A stretch of DNA of 64,000 bases. It comes from Gammaproteobacteria bacterium. Its GTDB lineage: Bacteria > Pseudomonadota > Gammaproteobacteria > SZUA-140. Location: the NCBI GenBank assembly GCA_015491865.1, contig WFVD01000018.1, forward strand, positions 62,001 through 126,000, given 5' to 3'. Within the stretch, counting starts at the first letter, position 1; each line of letters begins with the position of its first letter. The translations under genes and the position numbers were made by a program. Positions 1-8,554 of this stretch are shown here, piece after piece. The notes under the pieces were generated by a model that searched no databases, was not told the DNA's origin, and saw nothing but the letters and a program-made list of their open reading frames with translations.

Positions 1-891
1 AGCGCAGAGGCGTGGGTGCAGTGGGGCGGGGAGTACTTTGAGCAGCACGGTATCTACTTTGGCCACGGCACTGACAATGCGATTGATGAGGCCGCCTGGC
101 TGGTGCTCCATGCGTTAGCGATGCCGCTTGACCTCTCTCTCAGTGAAGTGCCGCAACCGCTGGCCGAGCGGCAGCGACGCACCATCGCCACCCTCTTTCA
201 GAAGCGTGTCGAGAGCCGCAAACCGGCAGCTTATCTCACCCACGAAGGGTGGTTCTGTGGTTTGCGGTTTTATGTCGATGAGCGGGTGCTGGTACCGCGT
301 TCACCGATTGGTGAGCTGATCGTGAAGAGCTTTGCACCGTGGTGGCCCGCTCAACGTCCGGTGGGACGGGTGCTGGATATCGGCACCGGTAGCGGCTGCA
401 TCGCGATCGCCTGTGCCCATGCTTTTCCCGATGCGGTGGTCGATGCGGCCGATATCTCGCCCGATGCGTTAGCGGTGACAAAGCGTAATATCGAACTGCA
501 TAAGCTGGCAGGGCGTGTGAACGCCGTTGAGTCCGACCTCTTTAGTGCGCTGCAGGGGGAACGTTACGACATCATCGTCAGCAACCCACCCTATGTCGAT
601 GCTGACGATATCGCCTCGATGCCACAGGAGTTCCATCACGAGCCTCAACTGGGGCTGGTTGCCGGTGAAGACGGGCTCGATTTTGCAATTCGCATATTGC
701 AGGATGCGCCGCACCATCTCAGCGAAGATGGCATTCTGATTGTCGAAGTGGGTAATAGTGATGCAGCACTGGTGCGGCGTTTTCCAACAGTCCCTTTTAT
801 CTGGCTGGCATTTGAATATGGCGGCCACGGCGTCTTTCTGTTAACGGCGCGTGAACTGGCCGAATATCAGCCGCTCTTCCTTAACGCGTGA
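1..891 (+). CDS. prmB: 50S ribosomal protein L3 glutamine methyltransferase, 5' end outside window
   Basis: PrmB methylates the amide nitrogen of a glutamine in ribosomal protein L3 using S-adenosylmethionine. The reading frame is open from base 1, so the true start lies before the window; 296 residues are visible against about 310 in E. coli. Seen: an N-terminal substrate-recognition part with FYVDERVLVPRSPIGELI, the SAM-binding motif LDIGTGSGCIAIA, and the catalytic NPPY motif in SNPPYVDADD. The VLVPRSPIGELI stretch favours PrmB over PrmC/HemK, which acts on release factors. The stop overlaps the next start by four bases (GTGA), suggesting translational coupling. In E. coli prmB sits beside aroC; here aroC is 7.7 kb further on. 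Confidence 0.95.
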   Translation, partial: SAEAWVQWGGEYFEQHGIYFGHGTDNAIDEAAWLVLHALAMPLDLSLSEVPQPLAERQRRTIATLFQKRVESRKPAAYLTHEGWFCGLRFYVDERVLVPRSPIGELIVKSFAPWWPAQRPVGRVLDIGTGSGCIAIACAHAFPDAVVDAADISPDALAVTKRNIELHKLAGRVNAVESDLFSALQGERYDIIVSNPPYVDADDIASMPQEFHHEPQLGLVAGEDGLDFAIRILQDAPHHLSEDGILIVEVGNSDAALVRRFPTVPFIWLAFEYGGHGVFLLTARELAEYQPLFLNA

Positions 892-2174
892 TCACACGCC
901 TTTTTCGTTCATTAAAAGAGGACGACGAGTCGCGTCGCATCTACTCATGGGCGCTCTACGACTGGGCCAACTCCGCCTACGCAACCGTCGTGATCGCCGC
1001 ATTTTTCCCTATCTTCTTTAAACAGTACTGGGCTGCTGATCTCAGTGCCGCCGAAAGTACCTATCAGCTTGGGATCGCCAATGCTCTGTCGAGTCTGGTG
1101 ATGATGGTTTTTGCACCACTGCTCGGTGCGATTGCCGACCGGGGTTCCGCACGCAAAAAATTTCTAATTTTTTTTGCAGTGATGGGGATTGTGATGAGTG
1201 GTGGGCTATTTTTTATTGCGCAAGGCGAGTGGTTTCTGGCGATGGTGATCTACCTGCTCGCCACCATCGGCTTTATGGGCGGCAATCTCTTTTACGATTC
1301 ACTGCTGCTGCAGGTGGCAGCAGTGAAAAAGTTGGACCGGGTCTCTGCACTGGGTTACGGCCTCGGCTACCTTGGTGGCGGTCTGCTGTTTGCAGTAATG
1401 GTTGCGATGTCGCTATGGCCAGCGGCTTTTGGACTGGTTGATGCGAGCGAGGCTGTGCGCGTCTCATTTATCTGTGTCGCCCTCTGGTGGGGGCTATTCT
1501 CCATTCCACTGTGGCTCTTTGTGAAAGAGCCTGCGGCGGCTCAAAACGAATCGATAGTGAAATTAATTGCGGGTGGCTGGCTGCAGTTGTGCGAGACACT
1601 GCGTGAGATTCGCCAGTTAAAAGTGGTGATGCTGTTTCTACTCGCCTACTGGTTCTACATTGATGGCGTCGATACGATTGTGCGGATGGCGATCGATTAC
1701 GGGCTAGCGATCGGTTTCGACTCCAGCAGCCTGATGGTCGCGCTGCTGATCACCCAGTTTGTCGGCTTTCCGGCCGCTATTCTGTTTGGCCGGCTCGGAC
1801 AGCATTTTGGTGCAAAGGGGGGTATCTTGATCGCGATTGGAATCTACATGGGAATCACGGTGTGGGCGTCGATGATCGAAAAGGAGATCGAGTTTTACGG
1901 CCTTGCGGTGATGATAGGGCTGGTGCAGGGGGGGATTCAGTCACTCAGCCGTTCACTCTATGCACGTCTGATTCCACTCGACAGGGCGGCCGAGTTTTTT
2001 GGTTTTTATAACATGCTCGGTAAGTTCGCCGCCGTAGCCGGGCCGCTGATGATGGGGTGGATCGCAGTCGCGACTGATAGCCACCGGCTGGCGGTACTGT
2101 CGCTGCTGCTGCTCTTTTGTGTCGGCGCGCTGCTGCTGTGGTTTGTGGATGAGAAGAGGGCGCGGCGGAGATAG
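888..2174 (+). CDS. MFS transporter, UMF1/Atg22-like family
   Basis: A 428-residue inner-membrane protein with about twelve hydrophobic segments. The opening SWALYDWANSAYATVV is the hallmark of the UMF1 (unknown major facilitator) family, related to yeast Atg22 vacuolar amino-acid effluxer. Other typical pieces are GAIADRGSARKKFL after the second segment and the loop with GLVQGGIQSLSRSLYARLIP. The bacterial substrate is not established, and nothing here indicates one. The GTG start overlaps the prmB stop by four bases, so the two are probably co-translated. A 127-bp gap then separates it from hemN, which seems to have its own promoter. Confidence 0.88.
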   Translation: MITRLFRSLKEDDESRRIYSWALYDWANSAYATVVIAAFFPIFFKQYWAADLSAAESTYQLGIANALSSLVMMVFAPLLGAIADRGSARKKFLIFFAVMGIVMSGGLFFIAQGEWFLAMVIYLLATIGFMGGNLFYDSLLLQVAAVKKLDRVSALGYGLGYLGGGLLFAVMVAMSLWPAAFGLVDASEAVRVSFICVALWWGLFSIPLWLFVKEPAAAQNESIVKLIAGGWLQLCETLREIRQLKVVMLFLLAYWFYIDGVDTIVRMAIDYGLAIGFDSSSLMVALLITQFVGFPAAILFGRLGQHFGAKGGILIAIGIYMGITVWASMIEKEIEFYGLAVMIGLVQGGIQSLSRSLYARLIPLDRAAEFFGFYNMLGKFAAVAGPLMMGWIAVATDSHRLAVLSLLLLFCVGALLLWFVDEKRARRR

Positions 2175-2203
2175 CGCTATAAATATCATAGGGTTATGGT
2201 CGG

Positions 2204-2248
2204 GAATCGCGGTGGCGATTCGCGGTGGGGTCTGAATTCCCTTATAAT
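2204..2248 (+). promoter_or_regulatory. Candidate hemN promoter with repeat elements
   Basis: A perfect TATAAT stands at 2243-2248, 54 bases before the hemN start, but no good -35 box lies 16-18 bases upstream. Instead there is a 7-bp inverted repeat (GAATCGC-GGTG-GCGATTC, 2204-2221) overlapping a direct repeat of TCGCGGTGG (2207-2215 and 2220-2228). A good -10 with a poor -35 and a repeat in its place is typical of an activator-dependent promoter; that is inference. No FNR-type site (TTGAT-N4-ATCAA) was seen. Confidence 0.3.
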
Positions 2249-2301
2249 AGCCGATTGCCCGCGCCATTTTTCAATTTTTCCAGTCGGGTCAGGAGTTTAG
2301 T

Positions 2302-3684
2302 ATGGATCAGTCGCTCGTTTTTGATATTGAATTAATCCGTCGCTACGACAAGAGCGGCCCCCGTTACACCTCGTACCCGACGGCGGTGCAGTTTCATGAA
2401 GGGTTTGCCGAAGCGGATTATCGTGCCATCGCGGCGCAGAGTAATCAGCAGGGTGGTCCGCTTTCTCTCTATTTTCATATTCCATTTTGCGACACGCTCT
2501 GTTTCTACTGCGCCTGTAACAAGATCGCTACCAAAAATCGCAAACATGCGGTGCCTTACCTCGAAGCGCTCTTTAAAGAGATCGAGATGCAGGGGGCGCT
2601 GTTTGACAGATCACGTAAGGTTGACCAGCTTCACTGGGGCGGCGGTACACCAACCTTTATTAGTCATGAACAGATGACGGCGCTGATGGCGAAGAGCCGT
2701 GAGCAGTTCAATCTGCACGATGATGACAGCGGCGAATATTCGATCGAGATCGACCCGCGTGAGGTGAAAAATGACACCATCAAGCTGTTGCGCGGGCTTG
2801 GTTTTAACCGCATGAGTCTCGGGGTGCAGGACTTTGACCCCAAAGTGCAGCAGGCAGTCAACCGTATTCAGACGGAAGCGCAGACCTTTGCCGTGCTTGA
2901 TCAGGCGAAGGCGGAAGGGTTTCTATCAGTCAGTGTTGACCTGATCTACGGCCTGCCATTTCAGTCGCTGGAAGGGTTTGCAAAGACCGTTGATAAGGTG
3001 ATCGCCGCAGGACCGGATCGCCTCTCGGTTTTCAATTATGCGCATCTACCGGAGATGTTTAAGCCGCAGCGTCGCATCCTTGATGAAGAGCTGCCATCGG
3101 CGGCTGAAAAACTCGATATCCTGCAGATGACCAATGAGCGCCTCAAACAGGCGGGCTATGTCTACATCGGTATGGATCATTTTGCCAAACCGGATGATGA
3201 GCTGGCAGTAGCGCAGCGTGAAGGCACGCTCTACCGTAATTTTCAGGGCTATTCGACCCATGCTGAATGCGATCTGGTCGCGATGGGCGTCACCTCAATC
3301 GGCATGGTCGGCAACACCTATAGCCAGAACGTGAAAACAGTTGAAGCGTATGCCGAGTTAATAAATGCCGGTAAGCTGCCGCTCTATCGCGGTGTTGAAC
3401 TGGACGATGATGATGTGCTGCGTCGCGAAGTGATCACCAGACTGATCTGTCAGTTCGAACTCGACATGGGCGCGGTCGCACAGCAGTTCGATATCAATTT
3501 CCCTGAATATTTTGCGCAGGAAATGGAAGAGCTTCATCAGATTGAATCAGATGGGCTGTTGACGATTGAGGGTGACAGGATCAGTGTGCTGCCGGCAGGA
3601 CGCCTGCTGATCCGCAATGTCTGCATGGTGTTTGACAAATATCTTCGCAAGCAGAGTGAGCAGCGTTTCTCGAAGGTGATCTGA
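2302..3684 (+). CDS. hemN: Oxygen-independent coproporphyrinogen III dehydrogenase
   Basis: A radical-SAM enzyme of haem synthesis that converts coproporphyrinogen III to protoporphyrinogen IX without oxygen. At 460 residues it matches E. coli HemN (457). Seen: the cluster motif C63-x3-C67-x2-C70 plus C72 (FCDTLCFYCAC), the N-terminal YTSYPTA that separates true HemN from HemW, the HWGGGTPTF glycine-rich SAM motif, and YIGMDHFAKPDDELA further on. The ATG is preceded by CAGGAG at a good distance. It ends in a strong bidirectional terminator. An oxygen-independent enzyme implies growth at low oxygen at least part of the time (inference). Confidence 0.97.
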   Translation: MDQSLVFDIELIRRYDKSGPRYTSYPTAVQFHEGFAEADYRAIAAQSNQQGGPLSLYFHIPFCDTLCFYCACNKIATKNRKHAVPYLEALFKEIEMQGALFDRSRKVDQLHWGGGTPTFISHEQMTALMAKSREQFNLHDDDSGEYSIEIDPREVKNDTIKLLRGLGFNRMSLGVQDFDPKVQQAVNRIQTEAQTFAVLDQAKAEGFLSVSVDLIYGLPFQSLEGFAKTVDKVIAAGPDRLSVFNYAHLPEMFKPQRRILDEELPSAAEKLDILQMTNERLKQAGYVYIGMDHFAKPDDELAVAQREGTLYRNFQGYSTHAECDLVAMGVTSIGMVGNTYSQNVKTVEAYAELINAGKLPLYRGVELDDDDVLRREVITRLICQFELDMGAVAQQFDINFPEYFAQEMEELHQIESDGLLTIEGDRISVLPAGRLLIRNVCMVFDKYLRKQSEQRFSKVI

Positions 3685-3702
3685 CCGCAGTTTTATCCAG
3701 CT

Positions 3703-3746
3703 CAGCCATAAAAAAACCACCCGTTGCGGTGGTTTTTTTATGGCTG
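3703..3746. terminator. Bidirectional rho-independent terminator after hemN
   Basis: A perfect 19-bp stem (3703-3721 with 3728-3746) has a six-base loop CGTTGC. Its arms contain A7 and T7 tracts, so it can stop transcription from either side. It isolates hemN from the exported-protein gene downstream. Confidence 0.92.
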
Positions 3747-3853
3747 CCATTTTTGACTGGCTTAATAAATGCATAGGGAAAGAGATGATTTGAGTAACAG
3801 GAGTCGTGACGGCTCTGACTTAAAAGTTTTGCAGGGTGGGGGATGGGAAGGGC

Positions 3854-4876
3854 ATGAATAAAAAACGATCGTCTGGCTGGTTGGGTCTATTAATAGCGCT
3901 ATTTTTCTCCAGCGTGGCGCTGACACAGGAAGCGATGCCGTGTGCTGATGGAATTGAGAGCCTGGATTACAGGGCCTATGACCTCCTAATGAAAGTTGAT
4001 ATTTTAGATGCTGATGTGGCGGCCTACCGGCAATTACTTGCCGAATGTGGTGCTGGGTATCAAAAATTTTCAGCGGGAAAGCGCCGTGAGTTTTTGCAGC
4101 TACTGAACACCTTGATGACGAGGGTCGATACTGTTTATCAGCGGCTCTCATCTGAAGAGATCTACCTGCCCGGCGGGTTGACCGATAAAGCTAAATTACG
4201 CCTCCAGCGGATTCTGGAGATAAAAGAGGCGATCAAGCAGTTTTATCTCACCATGTTGAGTCAGCATATTCCACTTGATAAAGGGTGGGGTGATACCTTT
4301 GTCTCAAATCTCTACCTGGGGTATGAGAGTGTCGATATTGATGCCTTTCCCCGTTATGGTGGCGGACGCTTTGGCGCTAATCTTTATTATCAGATGAACG
4401 GCTCACTTGATAAAAAAGGGATGTGGGGGCGACATATTTTTGGTGAGGCACTGTTGACGAACAGCGCGGAGAATTCAGTAGAGGCCGTGAATGAAGCCTA
4501 TGAAGTTGATCTTAACTTTTTTGCCCCCTATGCGATGGCGGGTGATCGCAAGGGGCGCTGGGCGTTAGGCCCTGTGGTTGGTCTGAAGATGAAGAAACTC
4601 AGCGGGATTAATGTTTCCCGCTGGGAGCATATGGCGGGGGTACGAGCGGCGCGCAGTGCTGATCTTTATATTGAGGGGCGTTATGGGCGGGTAGGTGGGG
4701 TCTCTGATCCGCGCATTGAGCTGCGAGGGCAGTTGCCGTTGATAATGGTATTTAAAGGTGATGTGATAGTCGGAGGGGTAGTGAACCTGAGCACTGAAAG
4801 CGCTGCCGGTAATGGTGATCTTATGCAGCTATACCTGGTCTGGCAGATTAATTTTATTGACCTCATGGAGTACTGA
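3854..4876 (+). CDS. Exported protein of unknown function, possibly outer membrane
   Basis: I do not recognise a family. The 340-residue product starts with a clear signal peptide (positively charged MNKKR then a hydrophobic core, cleavage near residue 24). The mature part has a helical, charged N-terminal region up to about residue 135. The C-terminal 200 residues are rich in glycine and aromatic residues with alternating hydrophobic strands (for example NLYLGYESVDIDAFPRYGGG and DLYIEGRYGRVGG), which suggests a beta-barrel. It ends in a tyrosine, a weak barrel-end signal. The start was set at the ATG at 3854 because GGGAAGGG precedes it; an in-frame GTG lies at 3836. The gene stands alone between the hemN terminator and the subtilase. 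Confidence 0.65.
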   Translation: MNKKRSSGWLGLLIALFFSSVALTQEAMPCADGIESLDYRAYDLLMKVDILDADVAAYRQLLAECGAGYQKFSAGKRREFLQLLNTLMTRVDTVYQRLSSEEIYLPGGLTDKAKLRLQRILEIKEAIKQFYLTMLSQHIPLDKGWGDTFVSNLYLGYESVDIDAFPRYGGGRFGANLYYQMNGSLDKKGMWGRHIFGEALLTNSAENSVEAVNEAYEVDLNFFAPYAMAGDRKGRWALGPVVGLKMKKLSGINVSRWEHMAGVRAARSADLYIEGRYGRVGGVSDPRIELRGQLPLIMVFKGDVIVGGVVNLSTESAAGNGDLMQLYLVWQINFIDLMEY

Positions 4877-4987
4877 TCCTGGCGAGTGTTGTCTGGGTCA
4901 CATAAAGCGCTAAATAGCGTATGGTAATATCATCTGGTTGGCCATTTTTTGGCTGTGAGCTCTTACTGCGGTGTTTTAGATGATCTC

Positions 4988-7918
4988 ATGTGGCGAGTGA
5001 ACGTATTCTTTTTTAACAGTGGCCACTACTTTCTGGGCATCACTGCGCTTTTTCTCCTGCTATCGATAGTGGGTTGTAGCAGTGGGGGAGGGGGTGGTAG
5101 CCCTGTAGAAACAGGCGTCCCTGTCGCCCGTTTCTCTGTTTCCCAGGTGTCAGGGGGCGTGTTGCTGGATGCCTCGGCGTCGTCGGATAGCGATGGTCAG
5201 ATCGTCTCTTATCAGTGGAGTTTTGGTGATGGCCAATCGGGAAGCGGCGTTACCATCGGCCACACTTACGCTGCTGCGGGCAACTATAATGTGGTGTTAA
5301 CCGTTACCGATAATGGGGGGAAGACAAATACCACCTCCAGGGTGATTAGTGTGAGCGGGCAGACACTTAGCGGGACGATTGGCGTTGCGCCTGGTGCCGT
5401 GGTTGATAGTGATGTTAATGACCCCAATGCTGCTTATGTCAATAACGACACCTACGATGTTGCCCAGGCGTTGCCTAATCCGGTTAACCTTGGCGGCTAC
5501 CTGAACGAAGCGGGTAGCGGCCCCAATGGCGACTCATTTTCTGTTGGCGACTATTCTGATTTTTACAGAATTAACCTGGTGGCCGGGCAGACAATCACTG
5601 TTTCGATTGAAGATGCTGTTCGTGGTAATTTAGATCTCTATCTCTATTATGACGATGGCACGGTAGACCCGGCCAATCCTGACTACGCCTCTATGGGCAC
5701 CGGTGGGGTCGAATCATTAACCGTGCCGGCAGATGGTGACTATTTCATTCAGGTCTCCGTGACGAGTGGCTACTCGGCCTATACGCTGGTTGTAGGGCAG
5801 GCAGCGCCGCTGAATGTCGTCGGTCAGCTGCGCTCAAATGACGCTTTTGTACCGGGTGATGTGCTGGTTAAATTTAGAGAGGGGCGATCGGAGGTATCGA
5901 CGATGAGCTTGCCCGAGGATAGCGCAGCAGCACTGGGACTGCAGCCAAAAGCGGGGGGCAGCAGCCATCGTCGCCCCCGCTTGATGAAGCTGGGTGACCC
6001 TGCCGAGCGAAATGCGACCTTTGCGACATTGGGACTGCTAGCTAATTCGGGACATCGGCAATTTCGCAGTAGTGATTCGGTCAAACAGCTCAAGCTCGAA
6101 ACATTGCAGGTGATTCAGGCGCTACGTCAGCGTGACGATGTGCTCTATGCAGAACCCAATTTCATTTACCAGGCGCAGGCCACCCCATCAGATCCCTTTT
6201 ATAGTTTTCAGTGGCATTACCCATTAATCAACCTGCCCACGGCGTGGGAGATGGCGCAGGGGGCGAATGTCACTGTTGCCGTCGTCGATACAGGTGTATT
6301 GCTGAGTCATCCGGATCTTGTGGGGCAGTTCTCCGCAGATGGTGGATATGATTTTATTATTGATGATGCCCGTTCGAATGATGGTGAGGCCGGCATCGAT
6401 GCCAATCCTGACGACCCTGGTGACAGTGCGGGTGCCGGCAGCTCATTTCACGGCACACATGTGGCGGGAACAATAGCCGCTGCAACTACCTTTTTACCCG
6501 CAACTGGCGCAACAGGGGTGGCCGGTGTGGCACCGGCGGCAAAGATTATGCCGCTGCGAGTGCTGGGGCAGAATGGTGGGACCAGTTACGATATTATGCA
6601 GGCTGTGCGTTACGCCGCCGGGCTGGTGAATGATTCCGGGGTTACTCTGAATAGCTCGCAACGTGCCGATGTGATTAACTTAAGTTTGGGTAGGGAGGGG
6701 GGGTACTCCCAGTTGGAGCAGAATCTCTACACCGAGGTGCGTAATGCGGGCGTCATCGTGGTGGCCGCCGCAGGGAATGCCAACAGTGGCGCCTTAAATT
6801 ATCCAGCCTCTTATGGCGGTGTTGTCTCGGTAGCCGCCGTCGATATCAACAAACAGAAAGCACCCTATTCCAGTTTTGGTACGGCCGTTGATGTGGCAGC
6901 ACCGGGTGGCGATACCCGTGTCGATATCAACGGCGATGGTTATATCGATGGGGTGTTAAGTACATTGGCTGATGATTCTGGTGGTTCGCTGCTCTTCAAC
7001 TACGGCTTCTACCAGGGGACATCGATGGCGGCACCCCATATGGCGGGAGTGGTGGCACTAATGAAGTCTGTCTATAGCGCATTAACGCCAGCGCAGCTCG
7101 ATCTACTGCTGTTAAATGGGTCGATTGTTGAGGATCTCGGTGCCCCCAATCGTGATGATATTTTTGGGCATGGGTTGATCAACGCCTTCAATGCGGTGGC
7201 CGAAGCGCAGGCGTTAGCACAGCAGCCTGTGGTCGATACGCCGCTGCTGGGGGTCTCCCCGGCGGCACTTAATCTGGGAGCAGTTGAAAGCAGCGGCACG
7301 CTTTCGGTCGGAAATGCAGGGAATGGGGTGTTGAGTATCAGCTCAGTGACTGAAGCAGCTTCGTGGCTAACGGTGGTTGCAGAGTCAGTGGATAGTGCTG
7401 GCCTGGGGCGTTATCGTGTGACCGTTGATAGGAGTGGGCTGATTCCCGGCACCTATCAGGAAAACATCACCTTTGTCTCTTCTACCAATACGGTGGTGGT
7501 GCCGGTGTTGATTCAGGTGGTAGCACAGAATGTTAATGCCGATGCCGGTTATCACTATGTGTTGCTGGTGGATGTGGCTGACTTCAGTGTTGTAGACCAG
7601 TGGAGTGGTCCTGTACAGGGCGGCCGATATCCCTATCAGTTCTATAATGTCGCGTTTCCAGAGGGGCGTGAATATTATATCGTTGCCGGTACTGACCTGA
7701 ATTTTGACGGCTGGATATGTGGCCTGGGTGAGGCCTGTGGGTCTTATTTCTCACTTGGCAATCTGCGTGCGATTGGTGTGGATGGCCCTTATTCCGGGCT
7801 CGACTTTACGACCGGTTTTAGTGCCGGTATTCAGGTCAATTCATTGTTGAAGGCGGGCGATCGTGCGCTGAAAAAAGGGCCACAATCAGAGACTAAGCGA
7901 CTGCGAAGAGAGAGATGA
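4988..7918 (+). CDS. Lipoprotein subtilisin-like serine protease with PKD and PPC domains
   Basis: A 976-residue secreted protease of the S8 subtilase family. From the N-terminus: a lipoprotein signal with the lipobox cysteine at residue 30 (LLSIVGC), a glycine/serine linker, a PKD domain (about 42-123, with YQWSFGDGQ and GNYNVVLTVTD), a bacterial pre-peptidase C-terminal type domain (about 165-270), a propeptide-like segment, and the protease. The triad is Asp434 (VAVVDTGV), His488 (HGTHVAGT) and Ser679 (GTSMAAPHMAG), so it should be active. The tail has a BACON-like repeat (about 755-845) and an unassigned domain. The ATG at 4988 was preferred for its compact lipoprotein signal; a TTG at 4949 is in frame. 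No GlyGly-CTERM tail is present. The stop overlaps the next gene by four bases. Confidence 0.92.
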   Translation: MWRVNVFFFNSGHYFLGITALFLLLSIVGCSSGGGGGSPVETGVPVARFSVSQVSGGVLLDASASSDSDGQIVSYQWSFGDGQSGSGVTIGHTYAAAGNYNVVLTVTDNGGKTNTTSRVISVSGQTLSGTIGVAPGAVVDSDVNDPNAAYVNNDTYDVAQALPNPVNLGGYLNEAGSGPNGDSFSVGDYSDFYRINLVAGQTITVSIEDAVRGNLDLYLYYDDGTVDPANPDYASMGTGGVESLTVPADGDYFIQVSVTSGYSAYTLVVGQAAPLNVVGQLRSNDAFVPGDVLVKFREGRSEVSTMSLPEDSAAALGLQPKAGGSSHRRPRLMKLGDPAERNATFATLGLLANSGHRQFRSSDSVKQLKLETLQVIQALRQRDDVLYAEPNFIYQAQATPSDPFYSFQWHYPLINLPTAWEMAQGANVTVAVVDTGVLLSHPDLVGQFSADGGYDFIIDDARSNDGEAGIDANPDDPGDSAGAGSSFHGTHVAGTIAAATTFLPATGATGVAGVAPAAKIMPLRVLGQNGGTSYDIMQAVRYAAGLVNDSGVTLNSSQRADVINLSLGREGGYSQLEQNLYTEVRNAGVIVVAAAGNANSGALNYPASYGGVVSVAAVDINKQKAPYSSFGTAVDVAAPGGDTRVDINGDGYIDGVLSTLADDSGGSLLFNYGFYQGTSMAAPHMAGVVALMKSVYSALTPAQLDLLLLNGSIVEDLGAPNRDDIFGHGLINAFNAVAEAQALAQQPVVDTPLLGVSPAALNLGAVESSGTLSVGNAGNGVLSISSVTEAASWLTVVAESVDSAGLGRYRVTVDRSGLIPGTYQENITFVSSTNTVVVPVLIQVVAQNVNADAGYHYVLLVDVADFSVVDQWSGPVQGGRYPYQFYNVAFPEGREYYIVAGTDLNFDGWICGLGEACGSYFSLGNLRAIGVDGPYSGLDFTTGFSAGIQVNSLLKAGDRALKKGPQSETKRLRRER

Positions 7919-8445
7919 AAGTACCAGCCTGTTTATTACTGGTGGTGATCGGAGTCGGTTCGGCAGCATGCACAGCCGGCACAGACCGAGATAACGCAGG
8001 AGGCGTGGTGGAGAGCCCCATCGCGGCTGAGGTGCTTTATTCAGGCACAAAATGTGGCCATCCTGATCCAGGGGTAGCGGTGAGTCTGGTCACAGATGAG
8101 CTGCAGCTGGCAAAGGTTTACAGCGGTTTTCGGAAGCAGGTGTTCGGGCTGCCACCCATGACGCTGCCAGAGGTCAACTTTAAGCGCGACATCGTACTGC
8201 TGGTCGAAATGGGGCTGCAGCCGACGCTGGGGTTTCGATTAATGTTGATGGATCACCCCTCCCCCCGGATCGTTGCGCAACATGCCGAGGTCACACTTGA
8301 GTGGATAACACCGCCCCCCAATATGGTGGTCGGTGAGATGTTAACCAGCCCTTGTCTGTTGTTGAAGCTAACGCGCGGCCCATATCAGGAGGTCTGGATT
8401 AATGATCATCTGGGGCAACACAGAGCGGTACTAACGGTGCCGTAG
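7915..8445 (+). CDS. PrcB-like lipoprotein, putative protease partner
   Basis: A 176-residue putative lipoprotein: a short hydrophobic signal ends in GSAAC, then a disordered linker. The body (about residues 90-176) resembles the PrcB C-terminal domain: the stretch DIVLLVEMGLQPTLGFRLML, an internal beta pattern, then TSPCLLLKLTRGPY. In Treponema denticola the lipoprotein PrcB is encoded with, and binds, the subtilisin-like protease PrtP (dentilisin). Here the gene overlaps the subtilase stop as ATGA, so coupled synthesis and a physical partnership are likely (inference). The expected glycine-rich tGGY loop is TLGF here, so the match is divergent. Confidence 0.7.
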   Translation: MKVPACLLLVVIGVGSAACTAGTDRDNAGGVVESPIAAEVLYSGTKCGHPDPGVAVSLVTDELQLAKVYSGFRKQVFGLPPMTLPEVNFKRDIVLLVEMGLQPTLGFRLMLMDHPSPRIVAQHAEVTLEWITPPPNMVVGEMLTSPCLLLKLTRGPYQEVWINDHLGQHRAVLTVP

Positions 8446-8554
8446 CCAATCATAGCGGTCATTTTTTACCACTGCTTTGCTTGCTCCCAGTGGTCGTGAT
8501 GGCGATGTGCCAGATGGTCAGCAAACGGTGGCGGTTTCCGTTACAATATCGCCC

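Noticed and set aside
7800-7918. GlyGly-CTERM tail on the subtilase
   Set aside because: The C-terminus is charged and hydrophilic, with no glycine motif followed by a membrane helix.
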